In this document: positions 1-6,542 of the stretch, piece after piece
Position numbering within the stretch: position 1 is the stretch's first letter
Layout: each line of letters starts with the position of its first letter
DNA from: JADFRG01 sp046759305
Lineage (GTDB): Bacteria; Chloroflexota; Anaerolineae; Anaerolineales; E44-bin32
Assembly (NCBI GenBank): GCA_046759305.1
Contig: JBHIBY010000005.1
Location: 1 to 57,991, forward strand
Length of the DNA: 57,991 nt
Direction of reading: 5' to 3'
The notes under the pieces: generated by a model
What the model was told of the DNA's origin: nothing
Database searches by the model: none
What the model saw: only the letters and a program-made list of their open reading frames with translations
Translations under genes and position numbers: made by a program

Positions 1-236
1 GTTCTTAGGTGCGGCAGACTCCAAAAGGGGGGAAAGCCGGTCAGACGGCCAGTTTTTAGGTGCGGCAGGCTCCGAAAGGGGGAAAGCCTGTCAGACGGCT
101 AGATCTAGGTGCACTGGGCTCCGAAAGAGGGGAAGGCCGGATCGATCGCCGCATTCCAGATACAGCGAGCTCCGGAAAGGGAGGCGACCGGCTCGATCGC
201 CAGAGAGAGCAGGCCTCGGAAAAGCGAGAAATGCTG
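1..236. repeat. Degenerate tandem array, about five ~50-bp units
   Basis: The block TAGGTGC recurs at 6, 57 and 106, and a CTCC(A/G)AAA-G-run core recurs about every 50 bases to roughly 230. Similarity falls from left to right: the first two units are nearly identical and the last two keep only the core. Units 1 and 2 can each fold a hairpin; in unit 2 CAGGCT pairs with AGCCTG across a purine-rich loop. The array may continue left of the window. It resembles the decayed gene-end duplications seen elsewhere in this window, but the gene it might derive from is not visible. It is not a CRISPR array, because there are no unique spacers between conserved repeats. Confidence 0.75.
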
Positions 237-294
237 AGTTCTAATGGCCGTTACAGGGGAAAAAGCCGCTGCAGCCATAATATTTCAAAGATTA

Positions 295-323
295 TTGACG
301 AAAATTATACGGCGTGCTATAAT
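295..323 (+). promoter_or_regulatory. Near-consensus sigma-70 promoter of the suf operon with overlapping inverted repeat
   Basis: TTGACG (295-300) and TATAAT (318-323) are separated by exactly 17 bases, eleven of twelve matches to consensus. An inverted repeat, ATTATA (304-309) and TATAAT (318-323), spans the spacer and the -10 box and could be a repressor operator. This is the only strong promoter before sufC, and the predicted start near 330 gives a leader of about 25 bases. Confidence 0.8.
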
Positions 324-355
324 CCCGCGGCCTTCGTGCTTAAGGGAGCAATCAA

Positions 356-1111
356 ATTTCTGTCACGCTTGAAATCAAGGATCTACACGCTTCTGTCGAT
401 GGGAAAGAGATCCTCAAAGGGGTAGATCTCACAGTTAAACAAGGCGAGATTCACGGTTTGATGGGGCCAAATGGCGCTGGAAAATCGACCCTGGCAAACG
501 TCCTGATGGGTCACCCTGGCTACGAAGTGACACAGGGTGAAATCCTCCTTAGCGGTGAGAGCATTATTGATCTGGCTCCGGACGAGCGTTCGCGAGCGGG
601 GCTCTTTCTGGCTTTCCAATATCCGGTAGCCATACCTGGCGTATCGGTGGCGAATTTCCTTCGAATGGCGATCAATGCTCGTCGCTCGGAGGAGAATGGA
701 AATGGGAAGATCCCGGTTCCTGAGTTCCGAGAGTTGCTGAAAGGCAAGATGGATTTGCTGAAAATCCCGCACGAATTTGCGGGAAGGCACTTGAACGACG
801 GCTTCTCCGGAGGAGAGAAAAAGCGGGCTGAAATCCTCCAGCTCGCAGCACTCGAGCCCGATATCGCAATCCTGGATGAAACGGATTCGGGATTGGACAT
901 CGATGCGGTGCGCGTTGTGGCTCAGGGCGTCAACGCTCTCGTGGGCGACGAGCTCGGTGTACTCATCATCACCCACTACCAACGCATCCTGAACTATATA
1001 GAGCCGGATTTCGTGCACATCCTTCTGGCCGGCCGGATCCTTCAATCTGGAGGGCCGGAGCTTGCCGAGCATTTGGAAGATGTGGGGTACGAGGGGCTCC
1101 TGGAACTCTAG
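356..1111 (+). CDS. sufC: SufC, Fe-S cluster assembly ATPase (probable ATT start)
   Basis: Cytoplasmic ABC-type ATPase of the SufBCD scaffold that builds Fe-S clusters. The Walker A motif GPNGAGKST lies near residue 37, the signature LNDGFSGGEKKRAEIL follows, and the Walker B/D-loop reads AILDETDSGLDIDA. The usual SufC N-terminus (SVTLEIKDLHASVDGKEIL) is encoded from 356, but no ATG, GTG or TTG opens that stretch. An ATT at 356 lies 7 bases after AAGGGAG (342-348), and a TAA at 341 closes the frame upstream. Starting at ATT gives 251 aa, the normal family length. The first conventional start, TTG at 458, would remove the first beta-strands just before Walker A. First gene of the suf operon, 2 bases before sufB. 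Confidence 0.93.
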   Translation: MSVTLEIKDLHASVDGKEILKGVDLTVKQGEIHGLMGPNGAGKSTLANVLMGHPGYEVTQGEILLSGESIIDLAPDERSRAGLFLAFQYPVAIPGVSVANFLRMAINARRSEENGNGKIPVPEFRELLKGKMDLLKIPHEFAGRHLNDGFSGGEKKRAEILQLAALEPDIAILDETDSGLDIDAVRVVAQGVNALVGDELGVLIITHYQRILNYIEPDFVHILLAGRILQSGGPELAEHLEDVGYEGLLEL

Positions 1112-1113
1112 CG

Positions 1114-2526
1114 ATGGCCACACCCGCAGATCTAAAACACCTCGAGGGAGTCGGCAAATACAAATTCGGGTTTAGTGACCCGGACGTCAGCGTATTTAAG
1201 ACTCGCAAGGGGCTCGACGAAGATGTCGTGCGTCAGATCTCAGCCATGAAGGAAGAGCCGGAATGGATGCTGGAATTTCGGCTGAAGGCACTGGAGCACT
1301 TCCTTGAACGGTCTATGCCAGAATGGGGTGGTGATCTCAGCCGCCTGGATCTGGATAACATCTACTACTATGTCAAACCTTCCGAGGCCGAAAGCAAATC
1401 CTGGGAAGACGTGGACGATACGATCAAAGCCACCTTCGACAAGCTCGGTATTCCGGAAGCGGAGCAGAAGTTTCTGGCGGGTGTCGGGGCGCAGTACGAA
1501 TCCGAGATGGTGTACCACAACATCCAGGAGCACTTGGAAGAGTTGGGCGTCATCTTTGTCAGCATTGAGGATGGACTCCAAAACCATGAGGACATCTTCC
1601 GCGAATACTTTGGCACCGTTATTCCGCATACTGATAATAAATTTGCGGCACTGAACAGTGCGGTTTGGTCCGGCGGATCCTTCGTCTACGTACCGAAAGG
1701 CGTCAAAGTAGAACTTCCCCTGCAGGCTTACTTCCGCTTGAACACACCAAACATTGGCCAATTTGAGCGTACGATGATCATCGTCGAAGAAGGAGCCGAT
1801 GTTCACTATGTCGAGGGGTGCACGGCCCCGGTGTACACCACGGATTCATTTCATAGTGGGGTGATCGAGATTGTTGTCAAGGAAGGCGCGCGCTCGCGCT
1901 ACACAACGATCCAGAATTGGTCGGTCAATGTATACAACCTCGTCACACAACGTGCGATGGTGCACGAGAATGCAAAACACGAATGGGTGGACGCAAACTT
2001 AGGAAGCCAACTGACGATGAAATACCCCTCTTGTTACCTGATTGGCGAAGGAGCTCATGGTGGGATCCTGTCGATGGCATTTGCCGGCAAGGGCCAGCAT
2101 CAGGATACGGGTGGTAAAGTCATCCATGTTGCACCCAACACAACCAGTCGAATAACTTCAAAGTCCATAAGCAAAGATGGAGGGCGCGCCTCCTACCGAG
2201 GATTGCTTAAGATCTACGACAACGCCGTAGGTTCCAGGTCTAATGTCGTTTGCGATGCGCTGCTTTTAGACGAAGGTTCTCGCTCCGATACCTACCCATA
2301 TATTGAGATTGATGAGGACGACGTCAGCGTCGGTCACGAAGCTTCGGTAAGCAAGGTCGGAGAAGAGCAATTGTTTTACTTGATGAGCCGTGGTCTGTCT
2401 GAAGAAGAAGCGATCACCATGGTAGTCTCTGGCTTCATCGAACCCCTTGTGCGTGAGCTCCCTATGGAATATGCGGTTGAGATGAATCGGTTGATCCAAC
2501 TACAAATGGAAGGGTCTATCGGGTAG
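1114..2526 (+). CDS. sufB: SufB, Fe-S cluster scaffold protein
   Basis: 470-aa SufB, the beta-helix subunit on which the Fe-S cluster is assembled in the SufBC2D complex. Typical blocks include YKFGFSDPDVSVFKTRKGL at the N-terminus, FVYVPKGVKVELPLQAYFR, VHYVEGCTAP with a conserved Cys, MKYPSCYLIGEGAHG with a second Cys, and the C-terminal GHEASVSKVGEEQLFYLMSRG. Length is normal. The ATG is 2 bases after the sufC stop, so the genes are cotranscribed and probably translationally coupled. The family assignment is secure. Confidence 0.97.
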   Translation: MATPADLKHLEGVGKYKFGFSDPDVSVFKTRKGLDEDVVRQISAMKEEPEWMLEFRLKALEHFLERSMPEWGGDLSRLDLDNIYYYVKPSEAESKSWEDVDDTIKATFDKLGIPEAEQKFLAGVGAQYESEMVYHNIQEHLEELGVIFVSIEDGLQNHEDIFREYFGTVIPHTDNKFAALNSAVWSGGSFVYVPKGVKVELPLQAYFRLNTPNIGQFERTMIIVEEGADVHYVEGCTAPVYTTDSFHSGVIEIVVKEGARSRYTTIQNWSVNVYNLVTQRAMVHENAKHEWVDANLGSQLTMKYPSCYLIGEGAHGGILSMAFAGKGQHQDTGGKVIHVAPNTTSRITSKSISKDGGRASYRGLLKIYDNAVGSRSNVVCDALLLDEGSRSDTYPYIEIDEDDVSVGHEASVSKVGEEQLFYLMSRGLSEEEAITMVVSGFIEPLVRELPMEYAVEMNRLIQLQMEGSIG

Positions 2527-2579
2527 CAAGCGCGGAATCCGGGGCGGGAGAAGGATGCGAGACTCTAGAACCCCCAGGG

Positions 2580-2595
2580 GCCGGCGGGAGCCGGC
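2580..2595 (+). other. Intra-operon hairpin between sufB and sufD
   Basis: GCCGGC (2580-2585) and GCCGGC (2590-2595) form a 6-bp GC stem closed by a GGGA tetraloop in the 89-base sufB-sufD gap. A pyrimidine stretch follows but no T-run, so it is more likely an mRNA-stability or processing element than a terminator. Confidence 0.45.
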
Positions 2596-2615
2596 TCTTC
2601 CTATGGAAATGGCAG

Positions 2616-3950
2616 ATGAGCAGTAATCCTAAGATAAAGCGCAAACGAATCGTTCGACGGCCTACCGCGGCCGAGTTTCAGTTTTCTGTAGAGCAGGTCA
2701 CTCGGGCTTCCGAACGGCTCGCTGAGCCGGAATGGTTGAGAGAACGCCGCAAGGCTGCGTGGGAAGCGTGGGAATCGCTTCCCTTACCCTCCACCACGGA
2801 TGAACCTTGGAGACGAACGGACCTTCGGAGCATTCCTGCCGATCGCTTCGAGGCCGGGGCCAGCGAAAATGGCCACGTGGGTCATGAATTTTCCCGATCC
2901 GGACCATCGCTGCTGCTTCGCCCAGGCCACGATCCTAAACTGGCTAACCTTAACGAGATCGCGGACGACCGGATAATCTTCGCTGATTGGGCTACCGCGG
3001 TACGCGAACACACCGAGATTTTGGAAAAGTATTTAGGAGCGATCGTTCCCGATGACGAGGGCAAGTTTTCCGCGCTGGCTGCCGCGCTTGCGACGGATGG
3101 CCTGCTCGTATACGTGCCATCGAGCGTGCAGCTGGAGGTTCCTTTGCATTCCATGTTCTGGGCCCCGGGCAGCAATCTGGCCGTCTTCAGTCGCGTCCTG
3201 ATTGTCGTCGAGGATGGCGCATCCGCCAGCGTGGTACATGAAAGCGCCTCCCCGGAGGGTGAAGGTGCGGCCCTTCATGCTGGGACCGTAGAGATTAGTG
3301 TCGGCCAAGACGCGCATCTGACATTTGCAGAGGTTCAAAATTGGGGCGACCAGGTGTGGAACTTCACCCATGAACGTGCGCAGGTGGGTAGCGACGGACA
3401 GATGGATTGGGTTTTTGGCTCAGTAGGCAGCCACCTCACAAAGAACTTCTCGGAAATGAGGCTTGACGGGCAGGGCGCGCAGGGTCGATGGACCGGCATT
3501 TACTTCGCGGATGGCCACCAGCGCCTGGACCATGACACACAGCAGAATCACATGGCACCGAATACAACTAGCGACCTGCTGTTCAAGGGTGCGCTAGTCG
3601 ATCGCAGCCGCTCGGTGTGGCAGGGAATGATCTATGTAGCACCAGGCGCCCAACACACCGATGGATTCCAGGCCAATCGCAATTTAATTCTTAGCAAACG
3701 AGCACGGGCGGACTCCATTCCAGGCCTCGAGATCCTGGCAGACGATGTGCGCTGCACGCATGGCGCCACGATCAGCCAACTGGAAGAAGAGCCAATCTTT
3801 TATCTGATGTCGCGCGGAATCCCGCGCGAACGGGCCGAGCGTCTAGTGGTGGAGGGCTTCTTCGCCTCCGTGATGGAGCGCATCCCGCTAGATTCCGTGC
3901 GAGATCAATTCGAAAATATGATTGACAGGAAGCTCAGCCCTCGCGTTTAA
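2616..3950 (+). CDS. sufD: SufD, Fe-S cluster assembly scaffold subunit
   Basis: 444-aa SufB/SufD-family protein and partner of SufB in the SufBC2D complex. The middle contains LVYVPSSVQLEVPLHSMFW. The C-terminal third has the family blocks HDTQQNHMAPNTTSDLLFKG and CTHGATISQLEEEPIFYLMSRG. It lacks the Cys-rich blocks of SufB and has a divergent N-terminal helical region containing EPEWLRERR and EPWRRTDLR, both typical of SufD. The basic start MSSNPKIKRKRIVRR is a small extension. Position after sufB agrees with the assignment. Confidence 0.95.
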   Translation: MSSNPKIKRKRIVRRPTAAEFQFSVEQVTRASERLAEPEWLRERRKAAWEAWESLPLPSTTDEPWRRTDLRSIPADRFEAGASENGHVGHEFSRSGPSLLLRPGHDPKLANLNEIADDRIIFADWATAVREHTEILEKYLGAIVPDDEGKFSALAAALATDGLLVYVPSSVQLEVPLHSMFWAPGSNLAVFSRVLIVVEDGASASVVHESASPEGEGAALHAGTVEISVGQDAHLTFAEVQNWGDQVWNFTHERAQVGSDGQMDWVFGSVGSHLTKNFSEMRLDGQGAQGRWTGIYFADGHQRLDHDTQQNHMAPNTTSDLLFKGALVDRSRSVWQGMIYVAPGAQHTDGFQANRNLILSKRARADSIPGLEILADDVRCTHGATISQLEEEPIFYLMSRGIPRERAERLVVEGFFASVMERIPLDSVRDQFENMIDRKLSPRV

Positions 3951-3952
3951 TC

Positions 3953-3964
3953 AGTATGCATACT
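3953..3964. other. Perfect 12-bp palindrome AGTATGCATACT
   Basis: A self-complementary 12-mer 2 bases after the sufD stop, in the 35-base gap before the 99-aa gene. With no loop it cannot form a hairpin in one RNA strand, so if functional it would be a protein-binding site. Role unknown. Confidence 0.3.
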
Positions 3965-3985
3965 TGTCAAAGAGGTTGAAGATTA

Positions 3986-4285
3986 ATGGCATCAGAGAAT
4001 ACAGCACCCACCACGGTTGAGCCACGCAAGTACGACGTCGGAGACCTGGTCGAGATCTTGTGCGATCACATGGACGGAGAGCAGCGTGTAAACGATTGGC
4101 TGCAGGGGGTAGTTGTTCAAGCGGACTACAAAATGGTGGCAGTTCAGTTCAATCAGGACGTGTACCTGACGGACGGTTGGATGGTACCGGACCGGGTGCT
4201 ATGGACCCGCCAGGACAGCGATAAGATTCGATCCTCTAAGAAACGTCGAGCCGCAAAGAGCACGAAGAGCAAAAAGAAGAAATAG
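3986..4285 (+). CDS. Unknown 99-aa protein in the suf operon, lysine-rich tail
   Basis: I do not recognise this protein. Residues 12-75 look like a compact beta-rich domain (KYDVGDLVEILCDHM, then VVVQADYKMVAVQFNQDVYLT and DGWMVPDRVLWT), reminiscent of SH3- or Tudor-like folds that read G-D-x-V-E and W-x-x-G-V-V. The last 22 residues are almost all Lys, Arg and Ser (SSKKRRAAKSTKSKKKK), suggesting nucleic-acid or acidic-partner binding. It lies in line between sufD and sufS on the same strand with short gaps, so it is probably cotranscribed with the Suf genes. One Cys is present, with no Fe-S motif. Codon use and composition outside the tail look like the neighbours. The SH3-like reading is tentative. 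Confidence 0.75.
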   Translation: MASENTAPTTVEPRKYDVGDLVEILCDHMDGEQRVNDWLQGVVVQADYKMVAVQFNQDVYLTDGWMVPDRVLWTRQDSDKIRSSKKRRAAKSTKSKKKK

Positions 4286-4290
4286 GGGTT

Positions 4291-4310
4291 CCAGAATACT
4301 TTCTGGAGGT
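4291..4310 (+). promoter_or_regulatory. Hairpin overlapping the sufS ribosome binding site
   Basis: CCAGAA (4291-4296) pairs perfectly with TTCTGG (4301-4306) around a TACT loop. The 3' arm shares its GG with the Shine-Dalgarno GGAGGT (4305-4310) of sufS. Formation of the stem would partly hide the ribosome binding site, so this could set sufS translation relative to sufBCD. Confidence 0.45.
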
Positions 4311-4319
4311 TACTCAGAA

Positions 4320-5567
4320 GTGGCAATTCCCCAAGAGACAAACACACTGGACGTGGGCGCCATCCGGAAGGATTTCCCTATCTTGAGCCGAGAGACTCGT
4401 GACGGAGTGCCTCTTGTTTATTTGGATTCTGCTGCTAGCTCCCAGAAACCCAAGCAAGTAATTCAAGCTATGTCTCGCTTCTACGAGACGGAGTACGCGA
4501 ACGTTCACCGTGGAATTTACTCACTGGCCGAGCAGGCGACCGCAGCTTTCGAATCGGCACGGGAGCGTGTAGCTCAGTTCGTCGGCGCAGAATCATCGCG
4601 TCAGCTCATATTCACGCGGAACGCGACAGAAGCTATCAATTTGGTTGCCAATAGTTGGGGACGAGCAAATCTCAGCGAAGGGGACCTCGTGCTGCTTACC
4701 CAGATGGAGCATCACTCCAACATCGTCCCCTGGCAAATACTGGCTGCTGAACTCGGTTTCACGATCGAATACGCGCCGCTCACCGATGATCAACGCCTTG
4801 ATCTCACCAAATTTGGAGACCTGCTCGATCAGCGACCAAAGCTAGTGGGTTTCACGCAGATGTCGAACGTGCTGGGAACGATCAATCCGGTGGCAGAGAT
4901 GAGCTCAATGGCACATGCGGTTGGCGCGGTTGTACTGATCGATGGAGCGCAATCGGTGCCTCACATGCTCGTTAATGTGGCCGAGCTCGATATCGATTTC
5001 ATGGCGTTTTCAGCGCACAAGATGTGCGGCCCTTCCGGCATCGGAGCGCTCTACGGCCGCCGCGAGCTTTTGGAAGAGATGCCTCCGTTTATGGGTGGCG
5101 GTGAAATGATCAAGCGGGTGACATTCGACTCGTTCTCCGCGACCGAGCTGCCGAGCAAGTTCGAAGCCGGCACGCCGCCGATTGCTCAAGCGGTCGGCTT
5201 TGGCGCCGCGGTGGACTATCTCCTCAGCCTGGGTATGCCCGCCATCCGGCAGCACGAACAGGCGATGATCGGGCGAGCTTTAGAGCAGCTGGAAGAGGTT
5301 CCCAGCGTGCGCGTTTATGGACCCGCAGCAGAGCGCAAAGGTGGCGTAGCTGCCTTTTCCTTCGCGGATGCCCATCCACACGATGTGGCTCAGATCCTAG
5401 ATCGAAAAGGAATCGCAGTCCGCGCGGGACACCACTGTGCGATGCCACTGCATGAGAAACTTGGATTGCCGGCTACAACACGCGCTTCCTTCTACCTCTA
5501 CAATACGCCAGAGGAAATCGATAGCCTGGTTGAAGGGCTGTACGCAGTTCGGGAGGTATTTGCCTAA
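4320..5567 (+). CDS. sufS: SufS, group II cysteine desulfurase
   Basis: 415-aa PLP enzyme that takes sulfur from L-cysteine and passes persulfide to SufU for cluster assembly. The PLP lysine is in FSAHKMCGPSGIGALYG (about residue 233) and the catalytic Cys is in RAGHHCAMPLHEKLG (about residue 373). The EYANVHRGIYSLAEQAT block and HHSNIVPWQ are family hallmarks. Start is GTG at 4320, 9 bases after GGAGGT. Three bases separate its stop from sufU, the usual SufS-SufU pairing of Gram-positive-type systems. Confidence 0.97.
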   Translation: MAIPQETNTLDVGAIRKDFPILSRETRDGVPLVYLDSAASSQKPKQVIQAMSRFYETEYANVHRGIYSLAEQATAAFESARERVAQFVGAESSRQLIFTRNATEAINLVANSWGRANLSEGDLVLLTQMEHHSNIVPWQILAAELGFTIEYAPLTDDQRLDLTKFGDLLDQRPKLVGFTQMSNVLGTINPVAEMSSMAHAVGAVVLIDGAQSVPHMLVNVAELDIDFMAFSAHKMCGPSGIGALYGRRELLEEMPPFMGGGEMIKRVTFDSFSATELPSKFEAGTPPIAQAVGFGAAVDYLLSLGMPAIRQHEQAMIGRALEQLEEVPSVRVYGPAAERKGGVAAFSFADAHPHDVAQILDRKGIAVRAGHHCAMPLHEKLGLPATTRASFYLYNTPEEIDSLVEGLYAVREVFA

Positions 5568-5570
5568 CCC

Positions 5571-5969
5571 GTGGACGATCTATACCGAGAACAGATCATC
5601 GATCGATATAAGAATCCGCAAATGAGGGGCAATCTCGATCCCCATGATTACAGCTATGAGGACGACAATCCGCTCTGTGGAGACCGCATTCGCATCGATT
5701 TGCGAGTTGATGGTGAGGGGAACGTAAAGGAGGCTGCATTTTCTGGAGAGGGCTGCGCTATCTCACAGGCTTCGGCCGATCTGCTCGTCGAGAGAGTCGT
5801 CGGTATGTCCCTCGACGAAGTAAAGTCCTACACTAGAGACGAGCTGCTCGACATGCTTGGCATTGACTTGGGACCGGTGCGCCTCAAATGTGCGCTGCTT
5901 TCCCTGAAGGTGCTCAAGGCCGGAGTGTATGGGCTAGATGAACTCGAGGAGGAATTGGCCGCGCTTTAG
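5571..5969 (+). CDS. sufU: SufU, sulfur acceptor and zinc-dependent transfer protein
   Basis: 132-aa NifU-N/IscU-fold protein that receives sulfur from SufS. The three metal-ligand Cys are visible at C36 (LCGDR, with Asp38), C62 (GEGCAISQAS) and C107 (RLKCALLSLK). It is shorter than Bacillus-type SufU because the segment between C62 and C107 is trimmed, lying between IscU and classical SufU in length. GTG start at 5571 with GGGAGG 14 bases upstream, 3 bases after sufS. Last gene before a terminator. Confidence 0.93.
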   Translation: MDDLYREQIIDRYKNPQMRGNLDPHDYSYEDDNPLCGDRIRIDLRVDGEGNVKEAAFSGEGCAISQASADLLVERVVGMSLDEVKSYTRDELLDMLGIDLGPVRLKCALLSLKVLKAGVYGLDELEEELAAL

Positions 5970-5996
5970 CCCGAAGATCGCACTGCGAGATCATGG

Positions 5997-6021
5997 CCGT
6001 CGGTGAGGACCGGCGGTTTTT
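5997..6021 (+). terminator. Rho-independent terminator after sufU
   Basis: CCGTCGGT (5997-6004) pairs with ACCGGCGG (6009-6016) with one G-T wobble, loop GAGG, followed by five T (6017-6021). It marks the end of the sufCBD-X-SU transcript and separates the Rieske gene as its own unit or as a readthrough partner. Confidence 0.8.
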
Positions 6022-6022
6022 A

Positions 6023-6095
6023 CTGGGGCGCCAGCATTGGGCACCAGCATGGGGCATCAGCATGGGGCACCAGCATGGGGCGCAGGCACTGGACA
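6023..6095 (+). repeat. Minisatellite of 12-13-bp units (CACCAGCATGGGG)
   Basis: At least four imperfect copies of CACCAGCATGGGG, varying as GCGCCAGCATTGGG and CATCAGCATGGGG, follow the sufU terminator directly and end 8 bases before the preferred Rieske start. Some copies contain ATG and stay open in the Rieske frame, so a TTG at 6037 could give an N-terminal Gly/His/Ala-rich extension of 22 residues. I take it as noncoding because homologous ferredoxins start close to the later ATG. Confidence 0.8.
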
Positions 6096-6102
6096 AGAGA
6101 CC

Positions 6103-6462
6103 ATGTACAACTACATTGAGCTCGATGCAGACAACCTGGAATACGTGACGGTCGCCGAAGTCGGCGAGCTCGGAAACGGAGAGCGATTGATCGTCGACAT
6201 TGACGGCGAGCCGATCGCGGTTTTTAACATCGCGGAGCATTACTACGCGATCGCCGACGTCTGCTCCCACGATGACGGACCCGTAGCAGAAGGCGAGCTT
6301 GCAGAGTATGAGATCGCTTGCCCAAGGCACGGAGCGAAGTTCGACATCCGTACGGGCCATGTGCTCACGCTGCCGGCCATCGTGGATATCCCTGCTTACC
6401 CTGTGCGCATCGAAGGAACTGAGATCCAGATCGGACTTCCCGTAGACACCTCGTTGGAATAG
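6103..6462 (+). CDS. Rieske-type [2Fe-2S] ferredoxin
   Basis: 119-aa soluble Rieske protein of the dioxygenase-ferredoxin type. The cluster ligands are C54/H56 (DVCSHDD) and C73/H76 (ACPRHGAKFD), a Cys-X-His-X16-Cys-X2-His pattern. The stretch after the second pair, DIRTGHVLTLPAIVDIPAYPVRIEG, is typical. It carries one or two electrons in the cytoplasm; the partner is unknown. Rieske genes often accompany suf operons in Actinobacteria and Chloroflexota, so a link to cluster assembly or redox supply is plausible. The ATG at 6103 is preferred over an in-frame TTG at 6037 that would translate the minisatellite. The upstream Shine-Dalgarno is weak (AAGAGA). Confidence 0.9.
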   Translation: MYNYIELDADNLEYVTVAEVGELGNGERLIVDIDGEPIAVFNIAEHYYAIADVCSHDDGPVAEGELAEYEIACPRHGAKFDIRTGHVLTLPAIVDIPAYPVRIEGTEIQIGLPVDTSLE

Positions 6463-6542
6463 GACATTTTTCAGTGCGTTGCTTCGAGCTTTCGATGTAC
6501 TATTACTCGCCTGAGACAGAGAACGCAATTCGATAGGATGAA

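Noticed and set aside
1..236. CRISPR array or full riboswitch at the left edge
   Set aside because: Units decay steadily and have no spacers, and no complete known riboswitch core (cobalamin, glycine) can be assembled.
60..425. Plus-strand open frame of 121 codons over the left repeats and promoter
   Set aside because: It runs through the repeat array and the -35/-10 elements of suf, and ends inside sufC in another frame; no protein features.
383..1123. 246-codon antisense frame over sufC
   Set aside because: Sits fully opposite a well-supported gene; no recognisable motif and no start signal.
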